Shown in pieces: positions 1 to 8,152 of a DNA stretch of 10,272 nt; within the stretch, counting starts at the first letter, position 1; every line of letters begins with the position of its first letter. The DNA lies in NCBI GenBank assembly GCA_022592435.1, contig JABYQS010000979.1:1-10272 (forward strand), in the 5' to 3' direction. The notes beneath the pieces are model-generated. The model was not told the origin of the DNA. It was given only the letters and a program-made list of their open reading frames with translations, and did not search any database. The translations under genes were made by a program, and so were the position numbers. This stretch comes from Cerioporus squamosus. Its lineage: Eukaryota; Basidiomycota; Agaricomycetes; Polyporales; Polyporaceae.

Positions 1-1
1 C

Positions 2-343
2 CTGCTGACGCTCAAGATGCTCTGCCAGTTCACGTACACGTACAAGGGCTTCTACCGATTCGAGGTGAGGATTGTCTTCGCAACCCCGGAGCTGTTCGAG
101 TCGGCGCCGTGGAAGGCCATCGACAGCTTGCTGGCGCGGACCAGCCGGCGGCTGCCGGGAGGGATTGATAGAGACGGCGACGATGAAGATGAAGATGAGG
201 AGGACGAGGAGGAAGCCGAGCTGAGTCTCATGATCAGTGAAAGGCTGGAACGTCGACGGACGCGAGGGCAGGGCGAGGATGAGGGACCTCCGGCGAAATC
301 TATCTCGTACCTCGGCGGAGGACGTCTTGGAGATCGAGCTTGA
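2..343 (+). CDS. 3' end of an unrecognised gene with an acidic C-terminal tail (partial at left edge)
   Basis: The frame is open from the left edge (first full codon at position 2) to a TGA at 341-343, giving about 113 residues. The first 20 or so residues are rich in aromatic and hydrophobic residues (LTLKMLCQFTYTYKGFYRFE) and look like folded-domain sequence. A short amphipathic stretch follows (FATPELFESAPWKAIDSLLA). After it comes a run of Asp/Glu (residues about 60-73) and then an Arg/Glu-rich, probably disordered tail. I do not recognise the family. An alternative model uses a GTGAGG donor at 65 and a CAG acceptor ending at 126 (62 nt). That shifts frame and stops soon after, removing the acidic tail. 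I prefer the unspliced reading because the sequence after the donor still looks protein-like, but the choice is open. The start of the gene lies outside the window. Confidence 0.5.
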   Translation: MLTLKMLCQFTYTYKGFYRFEVRIVFATPELFESAPWKAIDSLLARTSRRLPGGIDRDGDDEDEDEEDEEEAELSLMISERLERRRTRGQGEDEGPPAKSISYLGGGRLGDRA

Positions 344-807
344 ACGTTGGTGGCACTATGTGCCGCGCTGGGCTCCGTTGGGGATGCTCGACTAGTTCTT
401 TGTCCTCCCGTCGTCGACGTTATCTCGAGGCTCCCTCGTAATGTAAGAATACATCGCACGCTGTCCATCCGTCCTGGCGGCGAGATTTATTCATAAAGAC
501 ACGATTCCCTCTTGTTCTGCCTCTTTCTAGCTCGCTTTGGGGGTGAAGGAGCACCAGCGCATGTCTTTCGCGTGCTTCGCCAAGAGGAACATATCGTGGC
601 GTTATGGGTCCATGAGGGAGCAGACGATATGAGCGCTTAGTGGTTGTTGACCGGTATTTGTTCCTGGTTCAGGGCGGTCATAAACCCAAGACTGGTTCGC
701 TCGCTCCTTGTCTCCCGCCCTCAACATCCCCCGTCCGCCCGCCCTTCAAGAGCCTCGACGGTTCGCACAAAAGTCTAGCCCTCCTGCTCACACGCGGCGT
801 CCTCAAG
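344..807. other. Intergenic region between the left-edge gene and the secreted-protein gene
   Basis: I see no supportable gene in this stretch. The left part should hold the 3' UTR and polyadenylation region of the upstream gene, though no canonical AATAAA is present. The right part holds the likely promoter of the gene starting at 808. A weak TATA-like CATAAA lies at 679-684, about 125 bp before the start codon, and a pyrimidine-rich tract runs from about 699 to 746. Confidence 0.5.
699..746 (+). promoter_or_regulatory. Pyrimidine-rich (CT) tract in the likely promoter/5' UTR of the secreted-protein gene
   Basis: This tract is almost entirely C and T with a few G and A bases and ends about 60 bp before the ATG at 808. 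CT-rich blocks just upstream of the start are a known feature of filamentous-fungal core promoters and mark transcription start regions. The assignment rests on composition and position only. Confidence 0.3.
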
Positions 808-1800
808 ATGCGCTTCCTCTCGTTTATCTCTCTCTTGGCGGTGCCGGCCACCGTCCTCGCTTGCGAAGGCGATTGCATCGTCGGAATCACGAATGCCTGG
901 CTCAGCAACTACACCGCACCCATAGACGGTGTCTTTAACAGCCTCGTGAGTTTTGGACCGCGGCGTGATACGTTTGTCTCATGGAGAGCATGTGTGTAGG
1001 CGATCCAAATCTCCGACCTCATCCCCAGTCACCCGTCTCCGCAGACTTCGGTTAGCTTCCTCTCGCCTATCCTGTCTGCCTATCGCAAGCAGTCCTACGC
1101 TGCCATGGAGGATGCGATCTTCCCGAGCTACTTTCACGGCAAATGTCTTGACGAAAACGGCTACACGCCCTCCGGCTGCCCCAACCCCGACTGCCCCATC
1201 GTCTGCGGCACGCCCGGCTCCCTGGTGCACTTCTTTGCCAAGCTTCGCTACATCGCGCACAACCAGACGTCCCACATCCTCCAGGCGCTCGCTACTCCCG
1301 GCACGGACACGTATCAGCAAGTGGAACAGAAAGTTGTCGCGGCGGCGAACGAATCTCCTCAGCGGCGCCGCGTAAACAGCAGACTTTTCTCGCGCGGTAT
1401 CGGGAGCGGTCCCGTCAACGCGATGCAGAACAACCAAGGCTCGTACTCTCCTGTACCTCCTGTCCCCGCACCCGGCTCTGGATCGCACGTACCCCCGGCT
1501 CCGGCTGCTGCTGCCCCCTCTACGGGTGAAGATGCTCTGCCTGGTTCTGGCGCGGGTTCAGGTCACCCGTCCGAGTTCTCGAGTATCTTCTCCGGCGACA
1601 AAGGCTTTCCCTCGGCGAAGAAACTTCTGCCCATCCTCAAGCCACGCACACAGGACGTCAAGGACGGACTCAAGAGCATCATGCAACAGATGTCCACGCA
1701 GTTGAAGGAGGAGTGCGGCGGAGATGGGGAGAACACCAACGGATTGCCTAAGTGCAGCTGGGAGATGGCGATGAAAGAGTACATCCTGTCTTTCCCTTGA
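808..1800 (+). CDS. Secreted cysteine-containing protein of unknown function (two exons, 312 aa)
   Basis: Exons are 808-945 and 1000-1800 (TGA at 1798-1800). The 54-nt intron (946-999) has a GTGAGT donor and a TAG acceptor in phase 0; reading through it would hit that TAG. The ATG has A at -3. Residues 1-18 form a signal peptide (MRF, a hydrophobic core, then VLA before Cys19). The mature part has eight cysteines: 19, 23, 95, 106, 111, 115, 285 and 298. CEGDC stands at the mature N-terminus and a tight cluster lies at 95-115, so disulfides are likely. N-glycosylation sequons occur at Asn34, Asn134 and Asn163. A Pro/Ala/Gly/Ser linker covers about 194-236 and is preceded by a basic RRRVNSR segment (168-174). 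No transmembrane segment or GPI signal is seen at the C-terminus. It resembles secreted hypothetical proteins of agaricomycetes; I cannot assign a function or enzyme family. Confidence 0.8.
946..999 (+). other. Intron of the secreted-protein gene
   Basis: The donor is GTGAGT at 946 and the acceptor TGTGTAG ends at 999. It lies between codons (phase 0), after Leu46. At 54 nt it has the typical size for a basidiomycete intron, and it joins the signal-peptide exon to the long second exon without a frame change. Confidence 0.8.
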
Positions 1801-2610
1801 GGTTGTGTCGCGTTCCCGTCATGCACATCGCACTTTGTACGAATTGACCCACATGCTATTCTACCTTTCCTTGTCGTTCTCTTGCTGCGTTGGCCACGCT
1901 CTCTCATGTGCGTATACAACGACCATTCGATCTTCGCATGAGCTCGTCAATCCGGCGTGCGTACTCCCCGCAATAGCCACGCTCCCTGCAATCTCAGTTA
2001 GGCTGAGACCATCTTGTCGTGGCAGCCCTGGTTAACTTGCACTGGCCGCAGCAGCGCCGCCGCCGCCGCCGCCTCCTCCTTCTGGCGCAGGCGGGAGGAG
2101 CTTGCAATCGAGATAGAACGCGAGGGGGGCGTCATGCGCGAGGCTGGCAGCGCGGAGCTTGAGAGGCCCGATAAGAGCAAGGTAGACTCGCAACGATAGG
2201 AACCTAGCATTGTAAGATTAAGGGTAAGGTACGACTGGGTCGCGCATACACATTACTGGTAGTACAATCAGCGTAGGCCGATGACGGTGAAGGTGACGAG
2301 AAAAACTGTACAACAACGTTACGTTACGCATGTGGCGAGCAGCAGCATTCCTTCTTCCCTGGGCACGACCGCATCCGGCATGTGGTGCACGTAGCACGAG
2401 TCGAGCGCTGGAATGATCCTGTAGGCGTAGGGTTGCGGCGGACGAGGGTAAGTGGATGGCGGGCAACGGAGTCGGCGGAGGCAGGAGTCTAGCATAATGA
2501 TAATGAACGGCGAACAGCGAATAAGCGGAGGGTCGGTGGGCGTTCGAGAGAACGTCGATTCGCAGCCCCAACAGCCATCGGCGGCGTCGGATGGAGGGGC
2601 GCATAAGGGC
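1801..2610. other. Non-coding region between two convergent genes
   Basis: The plus-strand secreted-protein gene ends at 1800 and the minus-strand P450 ends at 2611, so this stretch should carry both 3' UTRs and terminators. No AATAAA hexamer is obvious on either strand. Small open frames exist here, for example around 2014-2199 on plus, but they are short, lack a good start and partly arise from the GCC repeat. The only distinct structure is the triplet repeat at about 2047-2082. Confidence 0.5.
2047..2082. repeat. GCC/TCC trinucleotide microsatellite
   Basis: A short compound triplet repeat: three GCA/GCG-like units, then about six GCC units, then TCC units. It lies between the two convergent genes. 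It makes a short poly-alanine run in one frame, which explains the small open frames seen here on both strands. Confidence 0.7.
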
Positions 2611-5274
2611 TCATGCCGAGTCCTTGTACAGCGAGACCTTGAGTGGCAGCTCAGGTTTCGTGCCGTCCACGCCAACGGTGGGGAAACGGATGCCGGAGAT
2701 GTTCCAGACGATCGGCTTGTCCGACATCTCGAACGAGAACTTCGAGATCAACAGGGAGAGCACGACCTCTGTCGAGCACAAAGAGAACACATCAGCGAGC
2801 CGAGCTCGTGCCAGGAACTGAGGCACTCACTCATCTCCAATTGAGAGAACTTGAAGCCTCTGTACGCGCCAAGACGTAACCAGTCAGCGAACCCCCACCA
2901 AGCGCACTCTAAACCACATGACACGTACATGCACGCTCTACCACCACCTATAAACGTCATCCTGCATGCGCAAGTTAGCACTATCTCCGCCCTCGCACAA
3001 ACCAGCAAACTCACAGGTTCGCGTACACCCCAGGGATGTGGGCCCCGGCGACCGCCTCGGGCAGTGGGGAGAGCCAGCGCTCAGGCTTCCACTCCCACGC
3101 ATCATCGCCCCATGTCCTCCTGTTCATGTTGGACCCCAGGATGCCGACCAGCACAACGGTGTCTTTCGGGATGGGGATCTCGGACATGAGCGCTCCGTCG
3201 ACACCACGGATAGGCTCCGATAGCGGGAGGACCATATCGCGCTGCGCCCTGTAGAGCAGAAAGATACGAGCAGGGAAAGCAACAGGTTTAACCTCTGATC
3301 AGGGTGGGAACGGGCACTAGGAACAGGGATGCACACGTACTCTCGGAAGATGAACGTCGCAGGCGGATGCCTAAGTGTGGGAAGCCGGAGAGGGAGGAGA
3401 GGCAGATGCAGATTAGCACAGTCCAGAACGTCATACAACGCATGAGAGAACGCGGAGCGTACGTACAGGCGGAGGGTTTCACGGCAGACCGCATCGAGGA
3501 AAGGTAGGGTGCTGAGCTCGTCGTAAGAGAGCTCCTTCCCGCCGGTGGTCGCGCCAAGGATTTCCTTGCGCAATCGCGTCTGTACGTCCGGTTTCTGTGC
3601 GAGAAGATGGAGGATTTGTGACAGCATGTTCGATGTCGTGTCCATCGCGGCGAAAGTCATCGTACTGCGGGGACAACGCGCGGTATGTCAGACAAGCCTA
3701 CACCAGGAGCCCTTTTGTGGCGCTCCCGAACGAAAGAAGACAGCTCTTACACCATCTGCCCGACGAGTTCCTCCTCGGACAACCTATCCTCCACGGATGC
3801 GAGGGTATTGGCCTTCACTGTCTCGAGCATGTCGGAGCGCGTCAGGATGGAGCCGGCGCCGGAGCGAAGGGCTACGCACAGAGGATACTCATCAGATCCT
3901 TCCCCTCGCCAACTTGTTCGAGCAGAGCTTCATCGCCCCTGTCAAGAAGCGCCTTCTTCTCTGCGTATATCTCCCTGGCGCGCCCGTGCATCGTATCGAC
4001 AACACTCTTCAGTTTGTGCAGGCGCTTCATGGGGATCCATTCCAGAATTCTCCGTCGGAACCCAGGCGTCCCGATGAGCGAGACGTACGGCATGGCCCAC
4101 CGAAACACCGACAGGTCGTACAGCGCTGGACTGGATTGTGGCGCGTCCCGTTAGCAACTGTACATGTGAGAAGACGAACGCGGCGATGAGCGGGGAAGTA
4201 CTGACACGTATGACTTGATGGCCTCTGCGTATACGTCAGGCGTGACGTCCTCCTCGAGAGGGTCGAAAGAGTATCCTAGTCCCGCCTGACCGATAAGTTC
4301 AAGCGCGGTACGGCCCATCCAGTTGAGCATGTCTATCTCCGCGGGCGCACCCCGCACGCGCTCTACGATGGCCGTTTGAAGCTACGTACCCACAACGACC
4401 AGGGACGCGTCGAAGGGAAGTGCGGAGAACGGAAGCCACGGCGACCGGGAAAGAGAAGCATGACGGAGTAAGTACCAGTGAGAGAGAGCGGCCAAGCGGC
4501 GCCGGAAGTCGGCGTACGGACCTTGTGCCCGACATCGTAGAACATTGGCATCATGTGGCGCATATGGTTTATGGAGAAGATGGGGTTAAGCATACGGCGC
4601 TGCTTGCGATGATGGTCCCCTGCGTCAAGCAATCATAAGGGGCTTAGTCCCGCAAGTCCTCCGGCGATGTGGGAAAAGGGCCTACCGAGCGTGGAGAGCA
4701 GTCCGGGCCCGAGCGTCAGAAGGTTGCTCCTGAAATAACGACATGAGTACTCATGAGCCGATGGCGAACGGATCATATGTGGTAAGAAGAGAAGTCTCAC
4801 TTGATGAACCAGTCCGGCTGTTCGTACGAGTACTGATCTTTCACGACGATGCTGTTCATAGCCCTGGGGTCGTAGACGTACAAGATCTTGCGCTATATGA
4901 GCTCCGTTAGTACTTGAATCCACGCATAACAAGTTCACTCACGCCATGTGCGCCTTGGAGTCGAACTATGGGGCCGTAGTTCTCGATCAGGTCACGATAG
5001 AAGGGCATGCCTTGTCGATTGAACAGCTGTGGCAAGTTGCCTGAAACAAAGCTTTAGCGAAGAGATCGCGAGGGATCGACGCTCGCTACCGAGCGTTGAC
5101 GGGACACAGCGACATCTGGCAGTGCGACTCACCTGTAACCCATGATGGAGATGGCGGGCCCGGAATGTTGTCAAGGTGGTTTTTGACAAACATCTGCCGG
5201 AAGTATCTCCACAACGTCCATGTAACTCCACATATCAGGACGCTCTCGACGATCATGCTGACTGTATCGCCCAT
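2611..5274 (-). CDS. Cytochrome P450 monooxygenase, microsomal type (14 exons, 549 aa)
   Basis: A haem-thiolate monooxygenase expected to be anchored in the endoplasmic reticulum and to take electrons from NADPH-P450 reductase; the substrate is unknown. The start is the ATG at 5274-5272 (G at -3, G at +4); the stop is at 2613-2611. Residues about 6-26 form a hydrophobic N-terminal anchor, followed by the proline-rich hinge IPGPPSPS (38-45). Motifs in order: helix C region HHRKQRR (128-134); I-helix AAMDTT (328-333), with Ala where the consensus has the second Gly; K-helix ETLR (385-388); PERW (454-457); haem loop FIGGGRACIG (480-489) with the thiolate ligand Cys487. The length is slightly above the usual 500-530. 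The sequence recalls the basidiomycete-expanded CYP5144/CYP5150-like families, but I cannot fix the family without alignment. All exons join in one frame with no stop, so the gene looks intact. The individual exons are given in the gene-structure entry. Confidence 0.92.
2611..5274 (-). other. Exon/intron structure of the cytochrome P450 gene
   Basis: Exons in transcription order: 5274-5133, 5040-4943, 4892-4801, 4729-4686, 4619-4522, 4381-4206, 4130-3880, 3817-3751, 3664-3467, 3370-3341, 3248-3015, 2961-2929, 2859-2831, 2768-2611; total 1650 nt. Donors in order: GTGAGT, GTGAGT, GTGAGA, GTAGGC, GTCCGT, GTCAGT, GTGCGT, GTAAGA, GTACGT, GTACGT, GTGAGT, GTACGT, GTGAGT. Every acceptor is AG. Introns are 50-96 nt, except intron 5 (4521-4382) at 140 nt. 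Branch-like CTAAC or CTAAT occurs in introns 2, 9 and 11. Exons of 29, 30, 33 and 44 nt were placed by phase and by conserved P450 residues. The least certain junctions are intron 5 (weak GTCCGT donor), the intron 6 acceptor (a second CAG lies 5 nt downstream) and intron 7 (several AGs; the chosen one gives SILLKANTLAS). Confidence 0.85.
2929..2961 (-). other. 33-nt micro-exon encoding the P450 haem-ligand cysteine
   Basis: This exon encodes MTFIGGGRAC plus two bases of the next Ile codon, so it contributes the invariant Cys487. It sits between intron 11 (3014-2962, 53 nt, with TGCTAAC branch) and intron 12 (2928-2860, 69 nt, GTACGT donor). The haem-binding loop is completed by the following 29-nt exon (2859-2831), which encodes GFKFSQLEM. 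Skipping this 33-nt exon would keep the frame but remove the haem ligand. Confidence 0.85.
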
Positions 5275-5480
5275 CGCAGGAATGACAGGGAGTAAACGGA
5301 GGGGTGGGGTGTTGGTGCAGAGCAGAGGAGGACAGCTGTTAAACGAGCCAGTCCAGGGGGGGATGCAGACGCGGCACAGGTATTTATCAGATAATGTCCT
5401 CGGAGATGAGGCCACTGACAAGAGGAATTCGCCTAAGCACGTTAGGCTGCCGCTCAAACAAGGGGTGGCGAGTAGGGCGA
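5275..5480 (-). promoter_or_regulatory. Likely promoter and 5' UTR of the P450 gene
   Basis: Read on the minus strand, a GATAAATA box (5388-5381) lies about 107-114 bp before the start codon and could act as a TATA element; it also contains a GATA core. Between it and the ATG is a pyrimidine-rich stretch (about 5333-5285), a usual fungal core-promoter feature. No transcription-factor site can be assigned with confidence. Confidence 0.35.
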
Positions 5481-5757
5481 GGTGATCAGCGAGGCGACCA
5501 AATAATGTAAGCGGCGTGGTCCGCGCGTCTGCTTCGAGTCCGCTGAACGTGGACTTGCCGGAATCGGTGGAGAGAAGCGGCAGTGTAGATTGAGCCGTTT
5601 CTCGGGAGCAGATCTGTGCGTATCTCGCGGCTGCCCAGCCAGATGAGTAAGGGGACTGTTGAATGGGGCTCGGCGAGAGAAGGGTGAGGGGGGAAGTCAG
5701 CGGCTAGTGTCCGACGACCGGGATTGCGAGGAGGGGTCTAAGTAATGCCGAGTTCGA

Positions 5758-5778
5758 GAGAGTGACCTCGTCACTCTC
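5758..5778. repeat. Perfect 8-bp inverted repeat with 5-nt spacer
   Basis: GAGAGTGA (5758-5765) and its exact complement TCACTCTC (5771-5778) flank the spacer CCTCG. It can form a small hairpin on either strand or serve as a dyad binding site. It lies about 485 bp upstream of the P450 start codon, a distance compatible with an upstream regulatory site, but function is unknown. Confidence 0.6.
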
Positions 5779-8109
5779 AGTGTGCGGCTACGCAAAAGCC
5801 TCCCACTCCCAGAGCAGTCTTCGGACGGGTGTCAGATGGTCTGTCACGGAATATGCAAAGTCTGGGCCCGGGATGTGCGGCTCTGACTATGAGACACGGA
5901 CAGGGACAGCCATGTGCAGGGTCGACCGTTGGGCTCCCGCAGCCAAGAAGGGAGCGGCGAAGGATTCGTTATCCCGAAGCGGGCAACCATCAGAAGGGAT
6001 GCGTGGAATAACGGACTACTGGAGACGGAAACGAGAAGAATCGGCCTGTGAAGGCAAAGTACGGTGTTGGATGGGGAAGCGGCGGGGGAGCGCGAGAACA
6101 GGTCCGAGGAGATTCGGCCTTGTCTATCATCGGGTCTGACCGCGGACTTTGACACATTGACCTCCGTGGGTGTAACGGAATGATGCGAGAGCCCGCCACG
6201 GCACCGACAAGCTTGGCATACGGCGAGGGCCACAGGGTCCGCATACAAGGCAGGCGTGCCTCAGCTCGCAGAACTGGTTCTTGCTGGAGCCGATCGCGTC
6301 GAGCAGCAGAAGAACAGTCAATTCTGAGGGCTTGTAGCAGCTGGCGCTGGGGCGTCATGGGCGTCTGTCATGTTCCGGTCCTCTCACGTCAGTGATCGGC
6401 CCAGTGGTAGCAGTAAAGCAGTGCACTTTTCTACTCACCTCGAGCTCGAACGCAGCTGAACTTGCATCCGTTCTTGCCTCTCTGGCCAGCTTCTGCGCAA
6501 GCTTCAAGCCTCAAGAAGCCACACTTCCACGGCGCAGAGTCTTCACATGCCCTTCGACCACGCACACGAGGTCGCGATGCAAGAGCGAAGAGAAGGCGGA
6601 GGCACGGGTTCCCCGCCTCTTGTTGAGGAAGAGACCCCCGGGGAAACGGCACGCATAATGCCTTCAAGTCCGCGTGCGGCCAGTAATCTCCTCCACATCG
6701 CCACAAGTGAGGATCGAAACGCACGCTGCTGCGTCCGGGTACTGTTCCAATCTCCGCAAGCGAGGATGCCGACCAGAGTTAGATTGATGCCCGTGTCGAG
6801 CACCCCGACCGATCTGGAGTCGCCATAAACCGCCCATGTGAGGCGTTCATATGTCCGCCTAGTCTTACGTGTGCTCCGTTCGGAAAGCGGACATCGTGCC
6901 GCAGGAGACCTACGCACTTCGAGCGTCAGCATCGAAGAGCGAGGTCATGCAGGATGCCTATATGCGCACTATTCGTCAATCAGCCGGAAAGAAGACATAA
7001 CTTCGTCGCTCAAAGTCCGGTTTGTATGTCTCATGACGCTCCGAGCCTTGCTCCAAGTGGTGGTCCCAGACTGATCAGTGTTCATTTGGTGTTCATTCTC
7101 CGTCGGCGTGATACCGGAAGCACGTACATGACAGGCTCATTTCCTTGCGAGTCTAGACCTTGCCTATGTTGCCTCAAGGTTAGCTTCTCCGCGCGACGGA
7201 CGAGGCGGTAGTGGGAAGCATGGAGGTGGTGGCGAAGAAAGCAGCACAAGTCGCGTCGCGCCAGCACGGCGGAACTGTGGTCACGTGGTGGGAACCTGTC
7301 ACACATCCCCATTAGGCAAGTTCTGTAGTTTGGTCCTCCGCTGCTCCTCCGACCGTTGAATGGAGCATCCAGGCGAGACGATGCAGTCTATACCATGATT
7401 GACAGATGACGGTTTCAGCTATGTATTGAAAGCATGACACAGAAGAGAAGACACGACCGACGGCCTGCGCTCCGTTGTAGCGATCCCTGAACATCCGGAG
7501 GCGAAACACCGGCGACCATCCGGTCATTTGCGCCAGGCAGGCGGCAAGGGACGCAACACGTTCCCATGTTGGAGCAGACAAAATTAAAGCTGATTGAAGA
7601 ACCCACAGGAACTCCGCAAGGTGCTGTCAGGATCTCATTAATATAACAAACAAGCGGGACCTCCGTCCTCCGCCAGCCCGCCGGTCTAGAGATTCGGCGA
7701 CAAGCTTCCCCGTTCGTCATTGGGATCCCACGTCATGCATGCCCGATAGCAGGTGTGTCCGCATGTCCCGCTATAGGGGCGGCAGAGTACCAGCTGTGAA
7801 ATGTCTTCCCAGTTCAACGAGGACAAACGTACTGGATACGTACAAGCAGCATTGCGGGTTATCGGACGGTGCACGGTCGGGCTCCGGTGCAGATGGAACC
7901 GTCGTGCGCGATCCCGTCCCACCTGTCAAGACACTCCGACTCGCTTAAGTCATACACGGGCCTGGACAGAGTAATCGGCTGTAATTGACCGGTGTTACGT
8001 CTGCCGATGCGAGTTCAGTTCAACACCCGCGAGTTACACAGAGAGCAGGATATTGATGCGTACCTCATATCTTGCCAGGCTGCATGAGCCGTCACCTTGA
8101 TTCGAGGCT

Positions 8110-8152
8110 AGCCTGATAGTTAGGCTCTCGAGTATCCGCCTTCGTAGCGGAT
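8110..8152. repeat. Two adjacent short hairpin-forming inverted repeats
   Basis: AGCCT (8110-8114) pairs with AGGCT (8122-8126) around a 7-nt loop. ATCCGC (8134-8139) pairs with GCGGAT (8147-8152), also around a 7-nt loop. The two stems are 7 nt apart. I tested the segment on both strands as a tRNA, and it lacks a proper T-arm and acceptor pairing. It may be chance. Confidence 0.35.

Noticed and set aside
52..468. Minus-strand 138-codon frame with a long serine run
   Set aside because: The serine run is the complement of the acidic codon block of the plus-strand gene. It has no motifs and is best explained as a shadow frame.
979..1488. Minus-strand 169-codon frame
   Set aside because: It lies antisense to the second exon of the secreted-protein gene, starts at a poor codon context, and is Arg/Val-rich as expected from reverse-reading GC-rich codons.
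2014..2199. Plus-strand small frame with an alanine run and a charged tail
   Set aside because: It depends on a non-ATG start, the alanines come from the GCC microsatellite, and there are no clear splice partners or known domain.
2452..2844. Plus-strand 130-codon frame
   Set aside because: It is antisense to the last exon of the P450 gene, whose sense frame matches a P450 C-terminus.
3545..4189. Plus-strand 214-codon frame, the longest on its strand after the secreted protein
   Set aside because: It is antisense to P450 exons 6-9. The minus-strand exons carry the diagnostic motifs and the plus frame has none.
5844..6248. Minus-strand 134-codon frame upstream of the P450
   Set aside because: It has no motif, overlaps a similar-sized plus frame, and has composition typical of chance frames in GC-rich DNA.
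6543..6932. Minus-strand 129-codon frame with a hydrophobic GINLTLVGILACG segment
   Set aside because: The single hydrophobic patch is not accompanied by other structure and overlapping plus frames are equally open. I could not support it.
7312..7581. Minus-strand 89-codon frame with a protein-like look (TWERV, RMFRDRYNG)
   Set aside because: It was considered as an exon, but there is no ATG start, no clear flanking splice continuity into neighbouring frames and no recognised family.
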